Assembly: GCA_027364695.1 (NCBI GenBank) | Contig: DAHXOV010000087.1 | Span: 1-6,578 of the forward strand | DNA: 6,578 nt | Reading direction: 5' to 3' | DNA from: a bacterium | GTDB taxonomy: Bacteria > Bacteroidota > Bacteroidia > B-17B0 > Aurantibacillaceae | Shown: piece after piece, positions 1-6,578 of the stretch | Layout of the letters: each line of letters starts with the position of its first letter | Position numbering within the stretch: position 1 is the first letter of the stretch | Position numbers and translations under genes: made by a program | The notes under the pieces: generated by a model | Database searches by the model: none | What the model was told of the DNA's origin: nothing | What the model saw: only the letters and a program-made list of their open reading frames with translations

Positions 1-2192
1 TTTCCATAGTGATGACCATCAACGGTAATATCTCCTGCAGTAACTTTTCCAAGAACGAAATATTCTACTTTATTTTTTTTGCAAAGATTCTCTATGCTAT
101 TCAGATGATTTTGTTTTGTACTAACCACGACTCTGCCCTGAGATTCGCCAAAATAAAAGGCATCTGTACGGATATTTTTTGGTCTGCTTACTTCAAATCC
201 AAAATCTTTTATAAAAGATGATTCGCAAAGGCAGGCAAAGAGTCCACCATCGCTAACATCGTGAGCACTGACAATGGTACCTGATGGTATGAGTTCTTTT
301 ATGCATTGAAGCATTTGATACTCTTCCTCCAAATTAAAGTAGGGCGCCGGTGAGTTTTTAATTTTTCTATATGAATAAAGATATTCGGAAGCGGCAACAT
401 CGTTGACTACTTTTCCAATTAAAACAATAACATCTTCTGTATTTTGAAAGGATAAAGTTGTATGATGCCTTTTATTTTTAAGTACGCCCAGCATCCCAAT
501 AGCAGGTGTTGGAAACACAGGACCACTTTCTGATTGATTATAAAAACTAACATTTCCTCCTGTTACAGGCGTATCGTATTTCAAACATGCCGCACTCATA
601 CCTTTGATAGCACCTACAAATTGCCAATATACTTCAGGATTATAAGGATTTCCAAAATTTAAACAATTGGTAATGGCAACTGGTTCTCCACCACTGCATA
701 TAATGTTTCTGACAGCTTCGCTAACGGCAATGGCAGTTCCTTTTTCAGGTTCTGCATTAATATAACGACTATTGCAATCTACCGATAACGCTAATGCTTT
801 TTCGCTATTATGTATGTTGATGATGGCTGCATCTGACGGGTAGTTACTACTCATATTGTTGGTTCGTACCATACTATCGTATTGCTCATACACCCATTTT
901 TTAGATGCAATGTTAGGATGACCGATAATATATTTTGCTATTTCTTCAAACTCCTTTGCACTTTCAATGTCATATATTTGATTGATGTTGAATTTGAGAT
1001 GCTCTCTGTAAGAAGCGGGCTCTTTGTATTCCCGAATATAAACAGGTGCTCCGCCTCCTAATACCAATGCATCTGATGGAATTTCAGCTACTAATTCATC
1101 GTGAAAGTAGTACTTCAAAACAGGTTCTTTGCTAACTATTCCTATTTGAACGCAATTTAAGTCCCATTTTTCAAATATCTTTTTTACAACTTCTTCTTTC
1201 CCTTTTTCTACTACAACAAGCATTCTTTCTTGCGATTCACTTAAAAGTATTTCAAATGCTTGCATATCGGCCTGCCTAAGAGGTACTTTATCTAACCATA
1301 CCATCATGCCATGATTCCCTTTTGCACTCATTTCGGAAGTAGAACAAGTAATGCCTGCTGCCCCCATATCTTGCATACCAATGACTGTCCCAGTACTGAT
1401 TATTTCCAAACTGGCTTCCAGCAGTAATTTTTCCTGAAAAGGGTCTCCCACTTGTACTGCGGGTAAATCGTCAATAGAATTTTTAGTAATATCTTTTGAA
1501 GCAAAAGCTGCGCCGTGAATACCATCTTTTCCCGTTGCAGAACCAACAATGAATACAGGGTTGCCATCTCCTACAGCAATGGCTTTGACGGTTTTGTCTT
1601 TTTCTACTATACCCACACTCATCGCATTAACCAATGGATTGGCAGAAAAACTATCGTCAAAGAATACTTCTCCAGCTACAGTGGGTACGCCAAAAGCATT
1701 TCCATAGTTACCAATACCTTTTGTTACACCTTTGATGAGCCACTGTGTTTTTGCATCTTCTATGTTACCAAATCTGAGTGAGTTGAGTTGGGCAATAGGT
1801 CTTGCTCCCATTGTGAAAATATCCCTATTGATGCCCCCTACACCCGTTGCTGCGCCTTGATAAGGTTCAATGGCACTAGGGTGGTTGTGGGACTCTATTT
1901 TAAAAGCGCAAGCTAAATTATTACCAATATCCACTAATCCTGCATTTTCTTCTCCTGCCTTGGCGAGCAGATGTTTTCCATCTTTGGGTAGTTTTTTTAG
2001 CCAGTAGAGAGAATTTTTGTATGAACAATGTTCGCTCCACATGGCTGCAAACATAGAGAGTTCGGTAAAGTTGGGAAGGCGTCCGAGTATTTCAACTATT
2101 TTATTAAACTCTTCTTCTAATAAACCCAATTGTTTTGCTGTGTTTTTGTCTGTCAAAGGATTTTTGATAGGGGTAGTGGAAGAGGTATTCAT
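1..2192 (-). CDS. purL: Phosphoribosylformylglycinamidine synthase subunit PurL, C-terminus cut by window edge
   Basis: PurL is the ATP-dependent synthetase subunit of FGAM synthase. It converts FGAR plus ammonia (delivered by PurQ) to FGAM, the fourth step of cytosolic de novo purine synthesis. I translated the minus strand from the ATG at 2192-2190 and obtained 730 uninterrupted codons to the left edge. Recognisable family motifs, in order: WSEHCSYK (residues 52-59, with the catalytic-type His55), KIESHNHPSAIEPYQGAATG (98-117, ATP/Mg region), DMGAAGIT (275-282), LSESQERML (317-325), QYDSMVRTN (437-445), CLNFGNP (510-516), TPVTGGNVSF (541-550) and HDVSDGG (644-650). These cover both AIRS-type halves of the short enzyme. 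Family members are about 740-760 residues, so probably only 10-30 residues and the stop are missing. This is the short form that needs separate PurS and PurQ, neither of which is in the window. The start is supported by the family-like N-terminus and an A-rich, SD-less leader. Confidence 0.97.
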   Translation of the reverse strand, partial: MNTSSTTPIKNPLTDKNTAKQLGLLEEEFNKIVEILGRLPNFTELSMFAAMWSEHCSYKNSLYWLKKLPKDGKHLLAKAGEENAGLVDIGNNLACAFKIESHNHPSAIEPYQGAATGVGGINRDIFTMGARPIAQLNSLRFGNIEDAKTQWLIKGVTKGIGNYGNAFGVPTVAGEVFFDDSFSANPLVNAMSVGIVEKDKTVKAIAVGDGNPVFIVGSATGKDGIHGAAFASKDITKNSIDDLPAVQVGDPFQEKLLLEASLEIISTGTVIGMQDMGAAGITCSTSEMSAKGNHGMMVWLDKVPLRQADMQAFEILLSESQERMLVVVEKGKEEVVKKIFEKWDLNCVQIGIVSKEPVLKYYFHDELVAEIPSDALVLGGGAPVYIREYKEPASYREHLKFNINQIYDIESAKEFEEIAKYIIGHPNIASKKWVYEQYDSMVRTNNMSSNYPSDAAIINIHNSEKALALSVDCNSRYINAEPEKGTAIAVSEAVRNIICSGGEPVAITNCLNFGNPYNPEVYWQFVGAIKGMSAACLKYDTPVTGGNVSFYNQSESGPVFPTPAIGMLGVLKNKRHHTTLSFQNTEDVIVLIGKVVNDVAASEYLYSYRKIKNSPAPYFNLEEEYQMLQCIKELIPSGTIVSAHDVSDGGLFACLCESSFIKDFGFEVSRPKNIRTDAFYFGESQGRVVVSTKQNHLNSIENLCKKNKVEYFVLGKVTAGDITVDGHHYG

Positions 2193-2211
2193 AATCAGTT
2201 TTTATTTTGCG

Positions 2212-2249
2212 TAAATGTATGGAATTTGCTATTGCCTTTTTCAAAAGTA
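2212..2249 (-). promoter_or_regulatory. Candidate purL promoter (Bacteroidota-type)
   Basis: Read on the minus strand, TTTG (complement of 2242-2245) is followed after 22 bases by TACATTTA (complement of 2212-2219). The latter matches the Bacteroidota -7 consensus TAnnTTTG at all fixed positions but the last. The -7-like box ends 19 bases before the purL ATG, so the leader would be short. An overlapping alternative is TACTTTTG (complement of 2242-2249), a perfect TAnnTTTG match with no good -33 TTTG at the usual distance. In such AT-rich DNA these matches can arise by chance, so this is a pattern-based suggestion only. Confidence 0.3.
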
Positions 2250-2264
2250 TAGCAAAAAATTATT

Positions 2265-2272
2265 TACTTTTC
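2265..2272 (+). promoter_or_regulatory. Candidate -7 element for the adenosyltransferase gene
   Basis: TACTTTTC matches the Bacteroidota -7 box TAnnTTTG except for the last base and ends 12 bases before the ATG at 2285. A T-rich stretch (2237-2241) lies upstream where a -33 element would be, but it is not a clean TTTG. If real, the transcript would have an extremely short or nearly absent leader. This would agree with the lack of any Shine-Dalgarno sequence in front of the gene. The support is weak. Confidence 0.2.
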
Positions 2273-2284
2273 CATCAAAAAATT

Positions 2285-2884
2285 ATGGCACAAAAAATTT
2301 ATACTAAAACAGGAGATAAAGGAACTACGGGATTATTTGGCGGCAGAAGAGTTTCAAAAGATTTTGAGCAAATAGAGGCCTATGGTAATGTAGATGAACT
2401 GAATTCTTACATTGGATTATTGAGAGATTGTATTGGTGAGTTGAATATTGAGAATAAAAATAAAATTGTACAATTATTGACAGATATTCAGGATAGATTA
2501 TTTAGTATTGGGGCACATTTGGCTACAGACCTGAGTAAAATTGAAAAAGTAAAAGACATGCTGCCACCCTTGCAGGATAAAGATGTTTTAATCTTAGAGC
2601 AGAGTATTGATGAGATGGAAAAATTATTGGAGCCAATGAAATTTTTTATACTCCCTGGTGGACATCAGCTGGTATCGCATTGCCATATAGCAAGATGTAT
2701 TTGCAGAAGAGCAGAGAGAAGTGTAGTGAAATTTTTGCATGTTCAGGAAGATATAGAGCCGCAGATATTACCGTATTTAAACAGATTATCAGATTATTTA
2801 TTTGTATTAGCCAGGTACCTTACAAAAAAACTAAATGTATCAGAAACACCTTGGATCCCAAAAAGAAAGGGTGAAGTAGAGTAG
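2285..2884 (+). CDS. PduO-type cob(I)alamin (corrinoid) adenosyltransferase
   Basis: This cytosolic enzyme transfers the 5'-deoxyadenosyl group of ATP to cob(I)alamin, making adenosylcobalamin (coenzyme B12). It belongs to the PduO/MMAB family, not the BtuR/CobA family. The 199-residue product has the usual family length. It carries the N-terminal ATP-binding signature TKTGDKGTTGLFGG (residues 7-20), EAYGNVDELNS (31-41), LPGG (123-126), the HIARCICRRAER segment (134-145, the family's ATP/corrinoid-site arginines) and the C-terminal LPYLNRLSDYLFVLARY (162-178). The frame stays open upstream to an ATG at 2207, but those 26 extra residues are unlike the family, which begins just before the TKTGD motif, so I choose 2285. 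No Shine-Dalgarno sequence is visible. The gene is divergent from purL and no other B12 gene is nearby, so its client enzyme (methylmalonyl-CoA mutase is common in this phylum) is inferred. pduO, mmaB and cobO are all used as names for this family, so no symbol is assigned. Confidence 0.95.
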   Translation: MAQKIYTKTGDKGTTGLFGGRRVSKDFEQIEAYGNVDELNSYIGLLRDCIGELNIENKNKIVQLLTDIQDRLFSIGAHLATDLSKIEKVKDMLPPLQDKDVLILEQSIDEMEKLLEPMKFFILPGGHQLVSHCHIARCICRRAERSVVKFLHVQEDIEPQILPYLNRLSDYLFVLARYLTKKLNVSETPWIPKRKGEVE

Positions 2885-2980
2885 TACCGCTTTATGTGAC
2901 TATGTAGTAAAAAGGATGATGGTACGAAGTTGATTTGAACAAGAAAGAATTTTACTAAAATAGAAGCACAAAGTTATTAG

Positions 2981-5680
2981 TTATTTATTACTTTTAAGTA
3001 ATTCATTGAGACTTTGGTTGAGCAACATTCTTTGTCCTTTGTAGAATATTACCACAAAAGCATCGTGATCAGGGTATTTTCTTGCTTCCCATTGTCTTGT
3101 CCATGCCTGCCTGAATGTTTTGTATGCAGTCGCTAATACAAATCTGGTCAGGTTGTCATCATATACTTTTTTATTTACTTTGTCTAATTTTTCATACTTG
3201 AAGTATTGGAAATTTTTTGCATAAAGATATGCTCCAATTTGTACTTTGAATATCAGATCTTTAGATGAGTAGTCACCAAATTTGTTCAGGAATTCTCCGA
3301 GCATCGCTTCATCCATTTTCAGTGCGTTGTTCAGATTGTCTTTGCTAAATGGGATGAGATATTTTTCTAAAGTGCCTGGCGGATAAGGGGAACTCGCCAA
3401 CATTCCTTTGTTATTGGTAAGTAAATTAAATTTACCATCTTTGTCTGTCATTTGGTCGCCAATTTTTTTACCTTCAATGCCTTTGCCTGTATGGTCTGTA
3501 ACTATACCATTTACAACAGAGGCGGTAGGATAATCAACAAATATATCGTAGTCCTTGTTTTTTGGTACTTTCTTAAAGATAAAGTCTCCTTCGTAATTGG
3601 AGATGGTATTCATTACAATCGTTCCATCTTTTGAACGGAGTTGCACTCTTACGCCTGGGATAGGTTTTTTGGTCTTAGGGTGTACTACTTTTCCAGCAAT
3701 GTTCATGTAAGCATCTTCTGCACCTGTGCCGTAAGCGTTGAATTTGAAGCTACCATCATCTCCTGTGATTTGATTGTTGATGCTTGCACCTGCAAGACCA
3801 TTTTGTCCATAGAGATCTGTAACTTTACCAGTTATAAATACTTCTCCCGGATAGTCAACGTTGATGTCATATTCTTTTCCTTTTGGAACTTTATTAAATA
3901 CATAATTGCCATTTTCGTCTGTGGTAGTGGTCATGACTACTTCTCCGTCTTTACTACGGAGTTCTACTTTTACTCCTGCGAGTGGCTTACCTGTTTTGGG
4001 GTCTAACACTGTACCAGCTATACGCATGTACTTATCAAAGTCGTCTTTGTTATACAAACGAATATCCAGTATACTGTCTTTGAATGAGAAAATATTTTTT
4101 AGATTAATATTTGTTTGATAGGGTACAAAGCCATCTGCTTCAAATTTTACATCATACTTGAATGAGAGCGGAAATACTAACAAGTATTTTCCTGTGGAAG
4201 AATTGGAATTAAAATTAGAGGGCTCTGCGGTTTGCTCGCTAAATTTTACAGTAATATCAGAATAACCTGGTTTATCATTGAGATACACCACTCCTTTTAA
4301 TACAAATGCAGAAGTATTGTTAAAGTGTCCTGGAGTAACTAAATAAATATCTTGTTGTCCTACACCGCTTTTTCTCATGGAAGCGTAATAGCCATGAGAG
4401 CCGCTGGCATTAATTACATAAAACTTGTCATCAAAAGGGGTATTGACTTTTGTACCTAAATTAACAGGTGTGGACCATGCGCTATCTTGTTGTAAAGTAG
4501 AGTAAAATACATCGTAGCCGCCCATGGAATTGCTGCTGTTAGAACTAAAGTATAAGGTAACACCATCGTAAAACAAAAATGGCGAATCTTCATCATAAGG
4601 GGTATTGATAGGAGCGCCAAGATTGATAGGCAAAGACCACTTACCGTTTGGTAATCTTACCGAACGCCATAGGTCTCTCCCTCCGTAGCCGCCAGGTCTT
4701 TCGGAAGAGAATATAATCATATTTTCGTTGAAAGCCAGACAGGCGCTTCCTTCCCAGTATTCAGAATTAATACCACCGGGGAGGGCAGCAGGAGGGGACC
4801 ACTGGTTGCCTACTAACTTTGAATAGTAGATGTTGCCTGCAGAGTCCTGTTTGTTTCTATATAAAAATAATGTTTGTCCATCGGCAGAAAGAGCAACAGC
4901 CCCATCGTTTCTCTCTGAATTCAAGTTGTCTATAGGATGTGCTGTACTCCATTCTCCATCAGGTGTTCTTAATACTTCATAAATATCTTCGCCATAAAAA
5001 GTACCATAAGGGTCGGGCTCTCCATTTTCATTCAGTAATCCGCCTTTAGATTTTGGTCCACGGTAAGTATAAATCATTTTTGTTTCGTCGGCATCAGTAA
5101 CAGGCATGTATTCATCGTATTCTGAATTGACATTTTTATTTTGCAGCACTACTTGCACTACATCGTTTTTCTTTAACTCTATGTCTCTTTTAATAACATT
5201 TTGAGCAGAAATAGTTTGTTGTAAAAAGTATTTACCTCTTAAAAATAAATCAGTTGTAGTATCTTTTTGTATAGATAAAAATTTATTATAGTAATTTTTT
5301 GCTTCTTCGTAATTGCCTTTAATATGCTGGGCTCTTCCTAAATAAAATGTAAGGTTTTCTAATTTTTTATTTTTAGTATTCTCTAATGGAGAGAGTAGCT
5401 CCCAGCTTTTTTCGGGCTCATCGCTTTTGTATAAGTAACATATTCCCAAACGGTATTGAATAAATTCATCTTTTGTTTTTCTTTCGTGTAGAACATAATA
5501 GTATTTTAGGGCTTCTCGCAAGTTTCCTGATGTATAGAATTTTTCTGCTTCTGATGAGAGCCACGCGTCCTTTTTATCTTTAAATTCTTCCACCCAATTA
5601 GCTTGAGTTTGAGCATTAAAAATGTGCCAGGAAAACAGGTTGAATAGGATGATTGCAACCCACTTATATTGTTTTAGCAT
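2981..5680 (-). CDS. PorE-like secreted protein: TPR, PD40 propeller, duplicated CarboxypepD_reg-like domains, SPOR-like C-terminus
   Basis: This 899-residue protein is probably a periplasmic component of a type IX secretion/gliding-related outer-membrane complex. In order: a Sec signal peptide (residues 1-23, hydrophobic VAIILFNLF, likely cut after FNA, with no lipobox cysteine); TPR-like helices (about 40-165); five PD40/TolB-type propeller blades beginning near N185, N254, N305, N359 and N413, with the typical SSERPGGYGGRDLW; a beta-sandwich segment (about 460-545); a tandem pair of about 107-residue CarboxypepD_reg-like units (552-658 and 659-760); and a SPOR-like domain (about 808-887: FKVQIGAY, then DDNLTRFVLATAY, then HDAFVVIFYKGQR). 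TPR, PD40 and CarboxypepD_reg order matches PorE of Porphyromonas, but PorE ends in an OmpA-type domain that is absent here. The start overlaps the stop of the PorP/SprF-like gene, so the two are probably co-translated. Domain calls are by eye. The T9SS role is inferred from architecture and neighbour. Confidence 0.87.
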   Translation of the reverse strand: MLKQYKWVAIILFNLFSWHIFNAQTQANWVEEFKDKKDAWLSSEAEKFYTSGNLREALKYYYVLHERKTKDEFIQYRLGICYLYKSDEPEKSWELLSPLENTKNKKLENLTFYLGRAQHIKGNYEEAKNYYNKFLSIQKDTTTDLFLRGKYFLQQTISAQNVIKRDIELKKNDVVQVVLQNKNVNSEYDEYMPVTDADETKMIYTYRGPKSKGGLLNENGEPDPYGTFYGEDIYEVLRTPDGEWSTAHPIDNLNSERNDGAVALSADGQTLFLYRNKQDSAGNIYYSKLVGNQWSPPAALPGGINSEYWEGSACLAFNENMIIFSSERPGGYGGRDLWRSVRLPNGKWSLPINLGAPINTPYDEDSPFLFYDGVTLYFSSNSSNSMGGYDVFYSTLQQDSAWSTPVNLGTKVNTPFDDKFYVINASGSHGYYASMRKSGVGQQDIYLVTPGHFNNTSAFVLKGVVYLNDKPGYSDITVKFSEQTAEPSNFNSNSSTGKYLLVFPLSFKYDVKFEADGFVPYQTNINLKNIFSFKDSILDIRLYNKDDFDKYMRIAGTVLDPKTGKPLAGVKVELRSKDGEVVMTTTTDENGNYVFNKVPKGKEYDINVDYPGEVFITGKVTDLYGQNGLAGASINNQITGDDGSFKFNAYGTGAEDAYMNIAGKVVHPKTKKPIPGVRVQLRSKDGTIVMNTISNYEGDFIFKKVPKNKDYDIFVDYPTASVVNGIVTDHTGKGIEGKKIGDQMTDKDGKFNLLTNNKGMLASSPYPPGTLEKYLIPFSKDNLNNALKMDEAMLGEFLNKFGDYSSKDLIFKVQIGAYLYAKNFQYFKYEKLDKVNKKVYDDNLTRFVLATAYKTFRQAWTRQWEARKYPDHDAFVVIFYKGQRMLLNQSLNELLKSNK
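3401..4027 (-). repeat. Tandem duplication of a CarboxypepD_reg-like unit inside the 899-residue protein
   Basis: Two head-to-tail coding copies: residues 552-658 (positions 3707-4027) and 659-760 (3401-3706), with a period of 107 codons. Shared landmarks are IAG, PKT, KP, LRSKDG, KVP, YDI and VDYP, spaced identically in both. By hand count about 36 of the first 60 aligned residues are identical, after which the copies diverge. The DNA also matches in phase (for example acggagtt near 3636 and near 3957). Each unit looks like one full CarboxypepD_reg-like sandwich plus a shorter second one (ITGKVTD / VNGIVTD, ending in DDGSFKF / KDGKFNL). The divergence suggests an old duplication under selection and not a recent slippage event. 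Confidence 0.85.
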
Positions 5681-5682
5681 TA
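5678..5682 (-). promoter_or_regulatory. TAATG stop/start overlap (translational coupling)
   Basis: On the minus strand the TAA stop of the PorP/SprF-like gene and the ATG of the 899-residue gene share one base (TAATG). No room remains for a separate promoter or ribosome site beyond the end of the upstream gene. This also fixes the start of the downstream gene, whose signal peptide begins directly at this ATG. The inference is one mRNA and coupled translation in a fixed ratio, as expected for partners in one complex. Confidence 0.75.
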
Positions 5683-6578
5683 ATATAAGGTTTGAGAGTT
5701 ATTACTTTTTCCGCCAAAGGTAAATTTGTATGAAATAAAAATTTCTGCTGCGGGCCCTAGGTATGTTTTTAGGCTATTGATGTACAAGAAATCGTAACTT
5801 AATCCTGCTCTTAATTTTTTTGATATGATAACACCGATTCCACCGGTGAGAGAGTAGCCGTGTTTGTAACCAACAAATATCCACCCGTACTTTTCACTTT
5901 CTGCTACTACTTGGGCATCTACTTGAACGGGTGCTGACATTGCAAAAGAACCAACGCCTGTTACATATCTTAAAAAAATGGAGGGAGTGATGTTGAGTGG
6001 AAAGTCGCCGTCTTCGATAACTTTTATAACATAAGAAGCGTTCCATGTGATGTGACGAGTGGTGATGTATTTGGTAAAACGCCCTGATGGGTCGTTGAAT
6101 CTTACTCTGCTGTCTAATAATTGCCATGCAGTAAATCCAGTATTAAAGTCCTTCCACTTAAAGTTAAATCCAAAGGACATATCAAAAGTAGCACGACTAA
6201 AAGAATTAGCGTAAAGGTCAGGATCGCTGTTGTCTTTTACTACCACTCTGTTGAAGTCATATCTTCTTTGAAATGCCCCGACATTGACACCTGCGCTTAA
6301 AATAGATTCCTCATTGAGTTGAACGGCGTGTGAATAGTTGGCATAACCAGCTGTTTGGTCCCATAATCCTGCTTTATCGTGCGTGATAATGATACCAAAT
6401 CCGTTTTTTTTAGGTTGAATGGGAGCGGAGAATACCAATACCTGACTTACGGGGGCATCGGGAATACTTGTCCATTGTGAGCGATGAAGTGCGTATAAGT
6501 CACCCATGTCGTTTTGATAACTCATTGCAGGATTGGTCATAATTTTATTAAACATATATTGATTGAGCAGGGGTACTT
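5680..6578 (-). CDS. PorP/SprF-family type IX secretion system outer-membrane protein, N-terminus cut by window edge
   Basis: Members of this family are outer-membrane beta-barrel proteins of Bacteroidota. PorP is needed for type IX secretion, and SprF-like paralogues help export or attach particular large adhesins with type-B C-terminal domains. The 298 visible residues begin with in-frame VPLLNQYMFNKIMTNPA, close to the family's usual start of the mature protein. NPA is followed by the HRSQWTSIPDAPVSQ segment (family pattern R-x-QW-x(n)-P) and then alternating aromatic/glycine strands typical of a barrel (GFGIIITHDKAGLWDQ, LSAGVNVGAF, FDMSFGFNFKW, LRAGLSYDFLY, AEIFISYKF). A short polar tail GGKSNNSQTLY follows the last strand. 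The frame is open to the edge. The ATG at 6555-6553 lies inside the conserved QYMFN segment and is not the start, so the signal peptide and a few mature residues lie outside the window. Which paralogue type this is cannot be told from sequence alone. Confidence 0.92.
   Translation of the reverse strand, partial: VPLLNQYMFNKIMTNPAMSYQNDMGDLYALHRSQWTSIPDAPVSQVLVFSAPIQPKKNGFGIIITHDKAGLWDQTAGYANYSHAVQLNEESILSAGVNVGAFQRRYDFNRVVVKDNSDPDLYANSFSRATFDMSFGFNFKWKDFNTGFTAWQLLDSRVRFNDPSGRFTKYITTRHITWNASYVIKVIEDGDFPLNITPSIFLRYVTGVGSFAMSAPVQVDAQVVAESEKYGWIFVGYKHGYSLTGGIGVIISKKLRAGLSYDFLYINSLKTYLGPAAEIFISYKFTFGGKSNNSQTLY

Noticed and set aside
1515..1781. Plus-strand open frame inside purL.
   Set aside because: It is the antisense shadow of strongly conserved purL codons. 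The frames at 9-221 and 2017-2214 are rejected for the same reason.
2207..2284. In-frame upstream extension of the adenosyltransferase to an ATG at 2207.
   Set aside because: The 26 extra residues do not resemble the family N-terminus, lie over the candidate promoters, and the ATG at 2285 gives the normal length.
2905..2957. Inverted repeat TAGTAAAA (2905-2912) / TTTTACTA (2950-2957) in the convergent spacer, plus GTACC (2884-2888) / GGTAC (2921-2925).
   Set aside because: Loops of about 37 and 32 bases, few G-C pairs, no T-tract in the right place, and the two repeats interleave. This is not a convincing terminator for either gene.
3641..4006. 121-codon open frame on the plus strand opposite the duplicated domains.
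   Set aside because: It is antisense to well-supported coding sequence, is low in recognisable motifs and rich in Cys/Phe/Tyr as expected of a reverse-frame shadow, and has no start context of its own. The same applies to the frames at 3452-3634 and 3906-4118.
5894..6127. 77-codon minus-strand frame inside the PorP/SprF-like gene.
   Set aside because: It is an alternative frame of a well-supported gene, with an Arg/His/Ser-rich composition and no family resemblance.
6553..6555. ATG as the start of the PorP/SprF-like gene.
   Set aside because: The frame remains open to the window edge, and the upstream residues LLNQY continue the family's conserved pre-NPA segment. A start here would also leave an outer-membrane protein without a signal peptide.

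Overview
The window comes from an AT-rich genome of the phylum Bacteroidota. Two points support this. The right half carries a PorP/SprF-family outer-membrane protein next to a TPR/PD40/CarboxypepD_reg-like protein, a gene pair characteristic of the type IX secretion and gliding machinery of this phylum. In addition, no start codon is preceded by a clear Shine-Dalgarno sequence. The short, stand-alone form of PurL fits the Chitinophagales/Cytophagales side better than groups using the very long fused enzyme, but placement below phylum is a guess.

Layout: (1) Positions 1-2192, minus strand: purL, intact for 730 codons and cut by the left edge just before its natural C-terminus. (2) Positions 2193-2284: a 92-bp divergent intergenic region with weak candidate promoters. 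(3) Positions 2285-2884, plus strand: a PduO-type corrinoid adenosyltransferase. (4) Positions 2885-2980: a short convergent spacer without a convincing terminator. (5) Positions 2981-5680, minus strand: an 899-residue secreted multidomain protein with the order signal peptide, TPR, five-blade-like PD40 propeller, tandemly duplicated CarboxypepD_reg-like domains, and a C-terminal SPOR-like domain. (6) Positions 5680 to the right edge, minus strand: a PorP/SprF-family protein missing its N-terminus. It overlaps the previous gene in a TAATG stop/start junction.

The purL and adenosyltransferase genes are ordinary housekeeping genes (purine synthesis and coenzyme B12) that share only a divergent promoter region. 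The last two genes form a translationally coupled pair. The PorP/SprF-like barrel is translated first, followed by its probable periplasmic partner, which resembles PorE but carries a SPOR-like module where an OmpA-type peptidoglycan-binding domain would be expected. In related genomes such pairs often follow a giant type-B-CTD adhesin gene, which here would lie beyond the right edge. No RNA gene, mobile element, CRISPR array or other new system was found. The most interesting item is the unusual architecture of the 899-residue protein.
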